The notes beneath the pieces were generated by a model. That model saw nothing but the letters and a program-made list of their open reading frames with translations, was not told the origin of the DNA and made no database searches. This document shows positions 24,293 to 35,157 of a stretch of 64,000 nt of DNA, piece by piece; positions within the stretch are counted from its first letter, which is position 1, and every line of letters begins with the position of its first letter. The position numbers and the translations under genes are program-made. Source of the stretch: JASHPR01 sp963842355 (GTDB lineage: Bacteria > Actinomycetota > Actinomycetes > Streptosporangiales > Streptosporangiaceae); contig CAWJGC010000009.1 of NCBI GenBank assembly GCA_963842355.1, forward strand, positions 1 to 64,000, in the 5' to 3' direction.

Positions 24293-24846
24293 GTCGCACC
24301 TCCCGAGGCCGAGCTGACCAGCTCGCCCGCAGGCCGGCCTGTGGATCGCTCCATGTCCAGTGCCCCCTGCAGCAGCAGCGCGGCGGCTGCCCGGTCCACT
24401 CTAGGCCGGCGGGCCCGGGAATCGCTGCCGCCTCGCCGCAGGGCCTCATGGGCGATGACCGTGGTGAACCGCTCGTCGACCAGGCGGACCGGCACCGGCG
24501 CCACGCGGCGGGCCAGCCCGGCGGCGAACGTCCGCGCGTCCGCGGCGGCCGCCCCCTCGCGGCCGGACAGGCCCATGGGCAGGCCGACGATGACCTCGAT
24601 CACGTCGTCTTCCGCCGCGAGGGCCGCCAGGGCGTCCAGGTCGCCGCCGCCCCGCGGCACGGTGCTCAGCGGGCTGGCGAGCCGGCCGTCGCCATCGCAG
24701 TGCGCCACCCCGATCCGCGCCGTGCCCACATCGACGCCCAGGCGGACGCCGACCCTCAACCGACGGTCCTGTGTCGCTGAGGTCTGGGCCATCGAGGTCT
24801 CGTCCAGGCAACGATACGGCGGCGGCACGGTCTCACCGTACGCCAC
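24289..24846 (-). CDS. ruvX: RuvX/YqgF-family nuclease
   Basis: RNase H-fold nuclease proposed for pre-16S rRNA 5' end processing and Holliday junction resolution. Active-site Asp is in GVDVGTARIGVA (about 37-48), the central Glu is in VRLVDERFTTVIAHEAL, and the C-terminal Asp in RVDRAAAALLLQG. At 185 residues it is a little long, and the GTG at 24846 overlaps alaS by 14 bp; the ATG at 24792 would give 167 residues and is a fair alternative. The stop overlaps the mltG start by 4 bp. Confidence 0.92.
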   Translation of the reverse strand: MAYGETVPPPYRCLDETSMAQTSATQDRRLRVGVRLGVDVGTARIGVAHCDGDGRLASPLSTVPRGGGDLDALAALAAEDDVIEVIVGLPMGLSGREGAAAADARTFAAGLARRVAPVPVRLVDERFTTVIAHEALRRGGSDSRARRPRVDRAAAALLLQGALDMERSTGRPAGELVSSASGGAT

Positions 24847-27595
24847 CTGACCCCATTACGTCCTTAATGGCCGAAGCAACGGCCTCGAATGACGCTCCAA
24901 TGGCCTGGTCGGCTCCGTCGCCGAGCGGCGCTCCCCCGCCCTGGGCCACGTCGTCCTTCCCGCCTCCGCGACCGCCGAGCACGCCGGCCGCGGTCAGCAC
25001 GAGCGGGCCGGCGGCCAGGCCGCGGGCCCGCCCTGCGTCGTTGACCGCGACCACGACCGTGGGCCGGTCGGCCGGGACCCCCGCGACGACGACCACGCCG
25101 GGGCGGTCGGAGGTCAGCCGGCCGCGTATGTCCAGCGCGAGCTTGCGGATGCTGTCGGCCGCGGTGCCGTCGGGCACCCGGTGCGCGACAAACGACGAGC
25201 CGGCGATGTCATCGGCGCCTCGGGCCAGCTCGGCCGCCGAGTCGAGCAGCCGCGCCGAGTTAGCCCGCTCCAGCTCCCGCTGGGCGTCGCGCAGCCGGGT
25301 CACGATCGCGGCGACCCGGTCGGGCAGTTCCTCCCGGGGCGCCTTCAGCTGCTCGGCGAGCTGGCTGACCAGGATGCTTTCCCGGGCGAGGAACCTGAAC
25401 GCGTCCATCCCCACCAGCGCCTCCACGCGGCGCACGCCGGAGCCGATCGACGATTCACCGAGGATCTTGACCAGGCCCAGCTGGCCGGAGCGGGCGACGT
25501 GGGTGCCGCCGCACAGCTCGCGGGAGTAATCGCCGACCTCGACCACGCGGACCTGCTCGCCGTACTTCTCGCCGAACAGCGCCAGCGCGCCCATCGCCCG
25601 TGCCTCGTCGATCGTGGTGTGGAAGGCGCGGACGGTCAGGTCGTTGATCAGGACCTGGTTGACCTCGGCCTCCGCGTCGGCCAGCACCGACGGCGGCACG
25701 GCGCCCATCGCCGTGAAGTCGAACCGGAACCGGCCAGGCGAGTTCTCCGAGCCCGCCTGGGCCGCCGACTCGCCCAGCGCACCGCGGAACGCGCGGTGCA
25801 CCAGGTGCGTCGCCGTGTGCGACCTCGAGATCGCGCGGCGGCGCTCGACGTCGATCTCGGCGTGCACGGCGGCCCCGACGACGATCTCGCCCGCCGTCAC
25901 CCGGCCGCGATGGACGATGAGCCCCGGCACCGGCGCCTGCACGTCCAGCACCTCGATCTCGGCGCCGTCTCCCGCTCCGCTGCCCGAGGCCCGGATGCGG
26001 CCGGCGTCCGCGAGCTGGCCGCCGCCTTCGGCGTAGAACGGGGTCCGGTCGAGCACCACGTCGACCTCGGTGCCCTGGCCCGCCGCGGGCACCGAAACCC
26101 CGCCGACCAGCAGGCCGGTCACGGTCGCGTCGTCGCTGACCTCGTCATATCCGGTGAACGCCACGCGCCCCGAGCGCTCCAGGAGCGACGCGAGGACCGA
26201 GATGTCGGCGTTGCCGGTCTTCTTGCCCGCCGCGTCCTCCTTGGCCCGCTGCCGCTGCTGCGTCATGAGCCGGCGGAACTCCGGCTCGTCCACGGACAGC
26301 CCCTGCTCCGCGGCCATCTCCAGGGTCAGGTCGATGGGGAAGCCATAGGTGTCGTGCAGCTGGAAGGCCTGATCACCGCGGATGGTGTCGCCCCCGCGGC
26401 GCCTGGTCTCCTCGACCGCGGCGTCGAAGATCGCGCTGCCGGTACGGAGCGTGCCGAGGAAGGCCGCCTCCTCCGCGTCGATGACCGTATGGATGTGCGG
26501 CGCGTCGCGGCGCAGCTCGGGATACTGCTCGCCGAGCGCGTCGATCGCCACGGAGGCCAGCTCGTGCAGGAAGCGCTCGTCCTCCCCGCCCCGGTGGCTG
26601 CCGCCTGACCCGCCACGCTGCGCACCCGCGAGCAGCCGCAGGTTGTGGATGCTGCGGCGCAGGATCCTGCGCAGGACGTACCCGCGCCCCTCGTTGGAGG
26701 GAACGACGCCGTCGGCGACCAGCATCACCGCCGTCCGCACGTGATCGGTGACCACGCGCAGGGCCACGTCGGCCCGGTGGTCCCGGCCGTAGCGCTGCTC
26801 GGTCAGCTCCGCCGCGCGGTCGAGCACCTTCCACATGGTGTCGATCTCGTAGATGTTGTCGACGCCCTGCAGCAGGGCGGCCATCCGCTCCAGACCCATG
26901 CCCGTGTCGATGTTGCGCGAGGGCAGGTCCCCGACGATCGGGAAGTCCTCCTTGCCCTGGCCCTCGCCGCGCACGTACTGCATGAAGACCAGGTTCCACA
27001 CTTCGAGGTAGCGGTCCTCGTCCGCGACCGGCCCGCCCTCGCGGCCGTACTCGGGCCCGCGATCGTAGTAGATCTCCGAGCACGGCCCGCACGGGCCGGG
27101 TACGCCCATCGACCAGAAGTTGTCGGCCATGCCCCGGCGCTGGATCCGGTCCTCGGGGACCCCCACCCGGTCATGCCAGAGCTTCACGGCCTCGTCGTCG
27201 TCGGTGTACACGGTCACCCAGAGCTTGCTCTCGGGAAAACCGAACCCGCCGGCCGACTCCGGGCTGGTGAGAAGCTCCCAGGCGAACGGGATCGCCAGCT
27301 CTTTGAAGTAGTCGCCGAACGAGAAGTTCCCCAGCATCTGGAAGAACGTGGCGTGCCTCGTGGTCTTGCCCACCTCCTCGATGTCCGGCGTGCGCACGCA
27401 CTTCTGCGCCGTGGTCGCCCGGCGGAACGGCGGGGCGAGCTGGCCGAGGAAGTACGGCTTGAACGGAACCATGCCGGCGTTGACCAGCAGCAGCGTGGGG
27501 TCGTCGGCGATGAGGCTGGCCGACGGGATCACGGTGTGCCCGCGCTGGGAGAAGTAATCAAGGAAACGGCGGACGATCTCTGCCGACTCCATCAA
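24833..27595 (-). CDS. alaS: alanyl-tRNA synthetase
   Basis: Class II synthetase with editing. The 920-residue product has the catalytic domain (motif 1 region TNAGMVPFKPYF is present as LLVNAGMVPFKPYF), the tRNA recognition helices, the editing domain with zinc ligands SHTATHLVHRAF (HxxxH) and CGGTHVARSG, and a C-terminal oligomerisation/C-Ala domain with GGRGGGKDDVAQGGG. It overlaps its upstream neighbour by 4 bp (27592-27595). It belongs to the coupled set running from rarA to mltG. Confidence 0.97.
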   Translation of the reverse strand: MMESAEIVRRFLDYFSQRGHTVIPSASLIADDPTLLLVNAGMVPFKPYFLGQLAPPFRRATTAQKCVRTPDIEEVGKTTRHATFFQMLGNFSFGDYFKELAIPFAWELLTSPESAGGFGFPESKLWVTVYTDDDEAVKLWHDRVGVPEDRIQRRGMADNFWSMGVPGPCGPCSEIYYDRGPEYGREGGPVADEDRYLEVWNLVFMQYVRGEGQGKEDFPIVGDLPSRNIDTGMGLERMAALLQGVDNIYEIDTMWKVLDRAAELTEQRYGRDHRADVALRVVTDHVRTAVMLVADGVVPSNEGRGYVLRRILRRSIHNLRLLAGAQRGGSGGSHRGGEDERFLHELASVAIDALGEQYPELRRDAPHIHTVIDAEEAAFLGTLRTGSAIFDAAVEETRRRGGDTIRGDQAFQLHDTYGFPIDLTLEMAAEQGLSVDEPEFRRLMTQQRQRAKEDAAGKKTGNADISVLASLLERSGRVAFTGYDEVSDDATVTGLLVGGVSVPAAGQGTEVDVVLDRTPFYAEGGGQLADAGRIRASGSGAGDGAEIEVLDVQAPVPGLIVHRGRVTAGEIVVGAAVHAEIDVERRRAISRSHTATHLVHRAFRGALGESAAQAGSENSPGRFRFDFTAMGAVPPSVLADAEAEVNQVLINDLTVRAFHTTIDEARAMGALALFGEKYGEQVRVVEVGDYSRELCGGTHVARSGQLGLVKILGESSIGSGVRRVEALVGMDAFRFLARESILVSQLAEQLKAPREELPDRVAAIVTRLRDAQRELERANSARLLDSAAELARGADDIAGSSFVAHRVPDGTAADSIRKLALDIRGRLTSDRPGVVVVAGVPADRPTVVVAVNDAGRARGLAAGPLVLTAAGVLGGRGGGKDDVAQGGGAPLGDGADQAIGASFEAVASAIKDVMGSGGVR

Positions 27596-27942
27596 CGTCC
27601 ATCCTTCGCATAGTCGACGCGGGGGTGCGCGCGGCCGGGACCCTCCCCGCTGCGGCCGGCCTGGTCCAGGCGCGGCGCCCGCGCCCGCTGACCTTCGAGG
27701 GTACGGCCTGGCCGCCGGGGATGACGATCCGTATACAGCTCCATGCCGTCGCGCACGTCACGGGCGAACCGGGTCACGCCCTGCGCCAGCCCCCCGGGCG
27801 TTCGCTGCCCCGGCGTCCGCTGCCCGTGTGTCCATCCGCGGCGACCACCCAGGCTGACCGCGCGCGCCAGCCGGCTGACCCGACGGTAGCCGGTCACGCC
27901 GATCAGCGCGCCCGCGATCATCCAGAAGAGCCTGCGCATCAT
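27592..27942 (-). CDS. small membrane-anchored protein, DUF6167-like
   Basis: 116 residues with one N-terminal hydrophobic segment (MMRRLFWMIAGALIGVTGYR) followed by a basic region with GVTRFARDVRDGMELYTDRH and a polar tail. The pattern, the size and the position between a DUF948 gene and alaS match the actinobacterial DUF6167 family, whose function is unknown. It overlaps both neighbours by 4 bp, so it is translated with them. The C-terminal 50 residues are low-complexity and poorly conserved in character. Family naming is from memory of synteny and not from a search. Confidence 0.75.
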   Translation of the reverse strand: MMRRLFWMIAGALIGVTGYRRVSRLARAVSLGGRRGWTHGQRTPGQRTPGGLAQGVTRFARDVRDGMELYTDRHPRRPGRTLEGQRARAPRLDQAGRSGEGPGRAHPRVDYAKDGR

Positions 27943-28490
27943 CGACGTGCCTCCTCCCGGCGACCAGGGCCCGGATTCCTGCGCTGCCTCGGCAGGGTGC
28001 CGCGGAACCTGGCCGGGTGTCCACCGGGCAGCGCGTCCTGCCGGGCGGGTACCGCTTCCCGCCCTGACGGCAGCGCGCTCGGCTCTCGCTGCGCGGCCGC
28101 GGCGACCTGGGCCGGCCTGCGCAGCGCCACCGCCCGGCGGACCCCGAACGCGAGCGCGGAGACCCGCAGCAGCGGCGCGCCGAGGCCCGCCGAGATCCCC
28201 CGGGCGAGGCCCGCGAGCGCCGCCACGTGCCCGGACAGGTCGGCCATGTTGGCCGTGACCTCGTCCATACTCGCGGTGATGGAGTCGGTCCGCGCGAGCT
28301 GCTCGTTGGTCCGGTCGACCGCAGCCTGCGCTCGGGAGATCAGGGAGCTGGCCCGATCCCCGTAGTCAGCCAGGATCCGGTCCGCTCGGGAGAGCAGCCG
28401 GGCCAGCCTGAAGAGCACGTACACCCCGGCGCACATTCCTACCGCGAAGAATCCCGCCGCGATGAGCGCCGCGAGTTGCCCGGCGCTCAC
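27939..28490 (-). CDS. DUF948-family membrane protein
   Basis: 183 residues: an N-terminal transmembrane segment (ALIAAGFFAVGMCAGVYVLF), then an amphipathic helical region rich in T, D, A and V (AQAAVDRTNEQLARTDSITA, DEVTANMADLSGHVAALAGL), as in DUF948 proteins, which resemble methyl-accepting or tether coiled coils. The Pro/Arg-rich C-terminal third is not expected to be structured. Overlaps of 4 bp at both ends tie it to rarA and the DUF6167-like gene. Function is unknown; a cell-envelope role is possible. Confidence 0.8.
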   Translation of the reverse strand: MSAGQLAALIAAGFFAVGMCAGVYVLFRLARLLSRADRILADYGDRASSLISRAQAAVDRTNEQLARTDSITASMDEVTANMADLSGHVAALAGLARGISAGLGAPLLRVSALAFGVRRAVALRRPAQVAAAAQREPSALPSGREAVPARQDALPGGHPARFRGTLPRQRRNPGPGRREEARR

Positions 28491-30097
28491 CTGCGGTTAC
28501 GCCTTCGCCGCCGTCCCTGGTCTGTCACCTGCCCGACCCTATCGCCTGGGCGCCGGCTCCCGGCCACGAAAACGGTCAGAGTACGCGGCATCTGCGGCGG
28601 GAGCCGGCCACGTTCGCGCCGCTCCCGGCGGCGTCCGGCCCGGCCGCCTGCGCTACCCGCCGGACGGCGGCGGCCCGGCAGGTGGCGGCGGCCCGGCAGG
28701 TGGCGGCGGCCCGGCAGGTGGCGGCTCAGGTGCCGGCGGCGGCTCTCGTCGCCGTCACCGCCGCGGCCCAGGATCGCCCTGATCCGCTCGGATCGCTCCG
28801 CGTACCTGGCCTCGGCGCCGTGCCGGGACGGCTCGTAGTACCGGCGTCCCGCGACCGGGTCGGGCGCGTAGGCCTGGGCCACCACCCCCTCGGGGTAGTC
28901 GTGCGGGTATTGGTAACCGCGCCCGTGCCCCAGCCGCGCCGCGCCGCGGTAGCTGCTGTCACGCAGGTGCGCGGGGACCGAGCCCGCCAGCCCGGCCCGG
29001 ATGTCGGCCTGGGCGGCGCTGATGGCCCGGACCACCGCGTTGGACTTCGGCGCCAGCGACAGGTGGATCACCGCCTGAGCCAGGTTGATCCGGGCCTCGG
29101 GCAGCCCGACGAACTCGACCGCCTGGGCCGCGGCCACCGCCACCGGCAGCGCGGACGGGTCGGCCATCCCCACGTCCTCGCTGGCGTGCACGATCAGGCG
29201 GCGGGCGATGAACCGCGGGTCCTCGCCTGCCTCGATCATCCGCGCCAGGTAGTGCAGCGCGGCGTCGGCGTCGCTGCCGCGGATGCTCTTGATGAACGCG
29301 CTGATCACGTCGTAGTGCTGGTCGCCAGCCCGGTCGTAGCGCACCGCGGCCCGGTCGACCGCGCGCCCCAGGCTCGCGAGGTCGATGACCGAGCCTGCCT
29401 GCCGCCCGAGCGCGGCCGCCTCAAGGTAGGTCAGGGCCCGGCGCGCGTCGCCGCCGGCCACCCGGACCAGCTGCTCGGCCACTCCGTCGCCCAGGGCCAC
29501 GGCGCCGCCGAGCCCGCGCTCGTCGGCCAGCGCCCCGTCGATCACGGCGCGCATGTCGTCGTCGCCGAGCGGCAGCAAGGTGAGCAGGAGCGACCGGGAC
29601 ATCAGCGGCCCGACCACGGAAAACGACGGGTTCTCCGTGGTGGCGCCGATGAACGATACCCACCGGTTCTCGACCGCCGGGAGCAGCGCGTCCTGCTGCG
29701 CCTTGTTGAACCGGTGCACCTCGTCGATGAACAGGACGGTCTGCGTGCCGGTCAGGCCCAGCTCGGTGCGGGCCGCGTCGATGGCCGCCCGCACGTCCTT
29801 GACCCCGGCCGAGACCGCCGAGAGCTCCACGAAACGCCGGCGGGTCACCTGGCTCACCACGTAGGCCAGCGTGGTCTTCCCGGTGCCCGGCGGGCCCCAC
29901 AGCAGCAGCGACATCGGGGCGTCGTGCTCGGCCAGCTTGCGCAGCGGCGACCCGTCACCGGTCAGGTGCTGCTGCCCCACCACCTCGTCCAGGGTTCGGG
30001 GCCGCATCCGCACGGCCAGCGGCGCGGCCGCCGCCGCAGCCTCGTCCGCAGCCGCGTCGAACAGGCTGTCCCGCTGGCCCGTTTCCGTTCTGGCCAC
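28487..30097 (-). CDS. rarA: replication-associated recombination protein A (RarA/MgsA AAA ATPase)
   Basis: Clamp-loader-like AAA+ ATPase acting at stalled forks. Walker A GPPGTGKT (68-75), Walker B VLFIDEVHRFNKAQQDALL, sensor 1 GATTENPSF and the C-terminal tetramerisation domain (YDVISAFIKSIRGSDADAAL; RRLIVHASEDVGMADP; HLRDSSYRGAARLGHGRGY; YPHDYPEGVV) are all intact. The family part ends near residue 445 at SERIRAILG; the last ~90 residues are Arg-rich and include repeated HLPGRR from an 18-bp array. That extension may be an added tail produced by repeat growth through the old stop. It heads the coupled set toward mltG. Confidence 0.94.
   Translation of the reverse strand: MARTETGQRDSLFDAAADEAAAAAAPLAVRMRPRTLDEVVGQQHLTGDGSPLRKLAEHDAPMSLLLWGPPGTGKTTLAYVVSQVTRRRFVELSAVSAGVKDVRAAIDAARTELGLTGTQTVLFIDEVHRFNKAQQDALLPAVENRWVSFIGATTENPSFSVVGPLMSRSLLLTLLPLGDDDMRAVIDGALADERGLGGAVALGDGVAEQLVRVAGGDARRALTYLEAAALGRQAGSVIDLASLGRAVDRAAVRYDRAGDQHYDVISAFIKSIRGSDADAALHYLARMIEAGEDPRFIARRLIVHASEDVGMADPSALPVAVAAAQAVEFVGLPEARINLAQAVIHLSLAPKSNAVVRAISAAQADIRAGLAGSVPAHLRDSSYRGAARLGHGRGYQYPHDYPEGVVAQAYAPDPVAGRRYYEPSRHGAEARYAERSERIRAILGRGGDGDESRRRHLSRHLPGRRHLPGRRHLPGRRRPAGSAGGRAGRRRERRERGRLPPQMPRTLTVFVAGSRRPGDRVGQVTDQGRRRRRNRR
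28679..28734. repeat. 18-bp tandem array in the rarA tail
   Basis: Three to four copies of an 18-bp unit (AGGTGGCGGCGGCCCGGC on the plus strand) encode repeated Arg-His-Leu-Pro-Gly-Arg in the C-terminal extension of rarA, outside the conserved domain. Confidence 0.85.
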
Positions 30098-30229
30098 GCA
30101 TTGACACTATCCGCCACCGGCCGGCTACCACACCATATGTCAGCCGGGAGGGTCGGCCGGAGGTCGGCTCGAGCGGATGGCATGCGGGGGGGTCTGGGGG
30201 GGTTGTCCCCCCGAGGCAAGCCCTGTATG

Positions 30230-32038
<1,809 letters not shown>

Positions 32039-32051
32039 GGCTTCCCCCGCC

Positions 32052-32780
32052 TCACAGCCCGGTCGGCCGGGGCGTGCCGGGCACCGCCGGGGCTCCGGGA
32101 TCCTGGCCCTCGCCCGCGCTGAGCCCGGCCAGGAACGGGTTGGACCACCGCTCGGCGCCGATGGTGGTCGCGGGGCCGTGCCCGGACAGCACCTCGGTCT
32201 CGTCCGGCAGCGGCAGGCAGACCCGGGCCAGGCTCTCCAGGATCGTCGCGTAGTCGCCGCCGGGCAGGTCGGTCCGGCCGATCGACCCGGCGAACAACAG
32301 GTCGCCGCTGAACAGGGTCCCGGGCTCGGCCTCGGCCGGCAGCCGGAACGTCACCGAGCCCGGGGTGTGCCCGGGGGCGTGGTCCACCACGACCTGGACT
32401 CCCGCCAGGTCGAGCACGGCCCCGTCGGTCAGTTCCCTGACGTCGTCGGGCTCGGTGAAAGTGATCCCGCCGAACAGCCGCTGCCCCGGGGCCAGCGACA
32501 ACCCCCGGCCCGGGTCGGTCAGCAGGGCCCGGTCGTCGGGATGGATGAAGGCGGGGATGTTCCGGGCGCCGCAGACCGGGGCCACGGACCAGATGTGATC
32601 CACGTGGCCGTGCGTGAGCAGCACAGCGGCCGGCTGGAGCCGGTACCGCTTGACGATCTCATCGATGCCCGGCTCAGCGTCCTGGCCTGGGTCGATGATC
32701 AGGCACTGCTCGCCCGGCGCGGCCGCCACGAGATAGCAGTTCGCGGCGAACGAACCGGCCGGGAATCCGGCGACAAGCAC
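32052..32780 (-). CDS. metallo-beta-lactamase-fold hydrolase (glyoxalase II-like)
   Basis: 242 residues with the metal-binding signature THGHVDH (56-62), a second His in HAPGHTPGSV, the bridging Asp in LFSGDLLFAGSIG and the last His in LSGHGPATTIG, so two metals can be bound. The G-R-T-D-L-P-G motif after GSIG is typical of the YcbL/glyoxalase II-like thiolesterases. In actinobacteria this gene sits between aspS/hisS-type genes and a cyclophilin near rel, as here. Substrate unknown. The C-terminal ~25 residues are low-complexity. Confidence 0.9.
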   Translation of the reverse strand: MLVAGFPAGSFAANCYLVAAAPGEQCLIIDPGQDAEPGIDEIVKRYRLQPAAVLLTHGHVDHIWSVAPVCGARNIPAFIHPDDRALLTDPGRGLSLAPGQRLFGGITFTEPDDVRELTDGAVLDLAGVQVVVDHAPGHTPGSVTFRLPAEAEPGTLFSGDLLFAGSIGRTDLPGGDYATILESLARVCLPLPDETEVLSGHGPATTIGAERWSNPFLAGLSAGEGQDPGAPAVPGTPRPTGL

Positions 32781-32983
32781 GGATGGCCTCCTCTAGCGGG
32801 CGGTGTGCGTACAGGCTACCGACGGTGACTGCGGCGCGCCGCGCTGGCCCGGTCAGGACACAGACAGGACGCGGTTGGTGGTGCGAACAGATAACGGTCG
32901 CACCAATGCCCCCAAAGCACAGGTACGATTCGCGAAGTTTCGCTGATCACAGTACCCGGCGCAGCAACAGGAGGGCCGCAGGG

Positions 32984-33739
32984 GTGGCGGGGAAGAAAGA
33001 GCGCCAGCGCAGGCTGGCCAGGGAGCGCTACCGGCGCCGGGCGGCCCGGCAGGCCCAGCGAGACAAGCGGGTGCGGCGGTGGACGATCAGCGTCCTCGCC
33101 GCGGTCGTGGTCGTCGGCCTCGCCGTCGGCGGCGCGGTTTTCGCCAGCCAGTCCAAGAGCCCCGCCCACGCGGCCACGCGGCACTGTACCTACACCGTGA
33201 GCGGAACGGCCGCGCGCAAGGTGAGCCTGCCGCCCGCGACAGCGGACGACCAGGCCACCTACCGTGCGACGATAAAGACGAACCGCGGCAGCGTCGTGAT
33301 CGACCTGCTGAACACCAAGGCCACCTGCACGGTGAACTCGTTCGTCAGCCTGGCCGCGCAGGACTACTTCAACAACACCCCCTGCCACCGGCTCGCCACC
33401 TCCGGCTCTCCGTATGTGCTGCAGTGCGGTGACCCGACGGGAACCGGCCGCGGCGGGCCCGGATACAAATTCGACGACGAGAACCTCACCGGGGCCGCCT
33501 ATCGAACGGGCACGGTGGCGATGGCGAACTCGGGACCGAACACCAACGGAAGCCAGTTCTTCCTCGTGTACAAGAACTCGACGCTGGCGCCCAGCTATAC
33601 ACCGTTTGGCACGATCGTCAGCGGACTAAATATCATCCAGAACGTGGCCAAGGGGGGTAGTGACAACTCCAATGGCCCGGGTGACGGTCATCCCAAGGAG
33701 AAAGTTGAAATCGAGAGCGTGACCATCAAGAAGACATGA
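32984..33739 (+). CDS. membrane-anchored peptidyl-prolyl cis-trans isomerase (cyclophilin type)
   Basis: 251 residues: a very basic N-terminus (KKERQRRLARERYRRRA), one transmembrane segment (ISVLAAVVVVGLAVGGAVFA, about 37-57), and a cyclophilin domain outside the membrane. Cyclophilin blocks are FVSLAAQDYFNNTPCHRL, RGGPGYKFDDEN, GTVAMANSGPNTNGSQFF and YTPFGTIVSGLNIIQ. The GTG at 32984 is chosen over upstream codons because AGGAGG precedes it and it fits the known form of actinobacterial homologues near rel. It is divergent from the MBL gene across about 200 bp and followed by the DUF349 gene. Confidence 0.92.
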   Translation: MAGKKERQRRLARERYRRRAARQAQRDKRVRRWTISVLAAVVVVGLAVGGAVFASQSKSPAHAATRHCTYTVSGTAARKVSLPPATADDQATYRATIKTNRGSVVIDLLNTKATCTVNSFVSLAAQDYFNNTPCHRLATSGSPYVLQCGDPTGTGRGGPGYKFDDENLTGAAYRTGTVAMANSGPNTNGSQFFLVYKNSTLAPSYTPFGTIVSGLNIIQNVAKGGSDNSNGPGDGHPKEKVEIESVTIKKT

Positions 33740-33782
33740 CGGGAGCGGCTTGATCCGTCAGGCACTGAGCAGGAGGTTCGCG

Positions 33783-35021
33783 GTGAGCACGGCTAGCGAT
33801 GCGTGGGGCAGGGTAGCCGATGACGGCACCGTCTACGTGCGTACCGCCGAGGGCGAGCGGGTGGTGGGCTCGTGGCAGGCTGGCAGCCCCGGCGAGGCCC
33901 TCGCCTTCTTCCAGCGCAAGTTCGCGGCGCTGGAGACCGAGGTGAGCCTGCTCGAGCAGCGCATCGCGACCACGGACCTGTCGCCCGTCCATGCTCAGGC
34001 CACGATCACCCGGCTGCTCGCCGCCGTCGCCGACGCGCACGCGGTCGGCGACCTGGACGGACTGCGCAGCAGGCTCCAGGCCATGACCAGCCTGGTCGAT
34101 CACCGCCGGGAAGAGCACAAGGCCGCCCGCGAGCAGGCCCGCACGGCGGCCCACGAGGCCAAGGAACGCATCGTCGCCGAGGCCGAGCGGATCGCGGCCG
34201 AGGCGACGCACTGGAAGATCAGCGGCGAGCGGATGCGGCAGCTGCTCGAGGAGTGGAAGGCCGCGCCGCGCGGCGACCGCGCGACCGAGACCGCGCTGTG
34301 GAAGCGGCTGTCCGCCGCGCGCAACGCCTTCACCAAGCGCCGCAAGGCGTACTTCGCCGGCCTGGAGGAGGAGCGCGAGGGAGCCAGGACCCGCAAGGAA
34401 AAGCTGGTGAAGGAGGCCGAGGCGCTCGCCTCGTCGACGGACTGGGGACCGACGGCGTCGGCGTTCCGGGAACTGATGCGGTCATGGAAGGAGGCCGGCC
34501 GGGCCGACCGCGCGGCCGAGGAGGAACTGTGGAGCCGGTTCAAGACGGCTCAGGACGGCTTCTTCCAGGCCCGGTCGCAGGTGCTGCACGCGAAGGACAA
34601 CGAGTTGCGCGAGCACGCGACCGTCAAGACGCGGCTGCTGGCCGAGGCCGAGAGGCTCCTGCCGGTCACCGATCCCCGCGCGGCCCGCTCGGTCCTCCGG
34701 GGCATCCAGGAGCGCTGGGAGCAGGCGGGGGCCGTGCCGCGAGATTCGCACGAGCGGCTGGAGGGCGGGCTGCGGCGGGTCGAGGAGGCCGTTCGCCGGG
34801 CCGAGGAGTCGCAGTGGCGCCGGTCCAATCCCGAAGCGCTGTCGCGGGCCAGGGGCACGGTGGAGCAGATCCGGTCGGCGATCAGCCAGCTCGAGAGCCA
34901 GCTCTCGCGCGCCCAGGCCAGCGGCGACGCCAGCGCGCAGCAGCGGGCGGAGGAAGCCCTGGCTGCGCGGCGGTCCTGGCTGGCCGAGGCCGAGCGCACC
35001 CTGGCCGAGCTCTCGAATTGA
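33783..35021 (+). CDS. DUF349-domain protein
   Basis: 412 residues, almost entirely helical and charged. The DUF349 repeat appears about three times: around EEWKAAPRGDRATETALWKRL, MRSWKEAGRADRAAEEELWSRF and RWEQAGAVPRDSHERLEGGL. Family members are cytoplasmic, coiled-coil-like proteins of unresolved function (some reports link them to DNA or ribosome-related processes). The GTG at 33783 follows AGGAGG by 8 nt. It lies 43 bp after the cyclophilin gene on the same strand and ends at a stem-loop facing rel. Confidence 0.9.
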   Translation: MSTASDAWGRVADDGTVYVRTAEGERVVGSWQAGSPGEALAFFQRKFAALETEVSLLEQRIATTDLSPVHAQATITRLLAAVADAHAVGDLDGLRSRLQAMTSLVDHRREEHKAAREQARTAAHEAKERIVAEAERIAAEATHWKISGERMRQLLEEWKAAPRGDRATETALWKRLSAARNAFTKRRKAYFAGLEEEREGARTRKEKLVKEAEALASSTDWGPTASAFRELMRSWKEAGRADRAAEEELWSRFKTAQDGFFQARSQVLHAKDNELREHATVKTRLLAEAERLLPVTDPRAARSVLRGIQERWEQAGAVPRDSHERLEGGLRRVEEAVRRAEESQWRRSNPEALSRARGTVEQIRSAISQLESQLSRAQASGDASAQQRAEEALAARRSWLAEAERTLAELSN

Positions 35022-35070
35022 CCCGGGGGGTAACCCCCGGACCCCCAGACCGGGGGGCTTCGCCCCCCGG
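35022..35070. terminator. bidirectional terminator-like stem-loops between DUF349 gene and rel
   Basis: CCGGGGGGCTTCGCCCCCCGG (35050-35070) is a perfect 8-bp stem with a stable CTTCG loop, and a second smaller hairpin built from GGGGGTAACCCCC precedes it. The site lies between two convergent genes, where it can stop transcription from both sides. It has no T-run, as is common in actinobacteria. Confidence 0.7.
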
Positions 35071-35157
35071 AGCCCCCCGGCCGTCTGCTCGGGCCAGCCT
35101 CCGGCCGGCCCTCGCATCCGGCACTTCCGGAGGTTCTGTTACCCCTGCCGCCCCGGG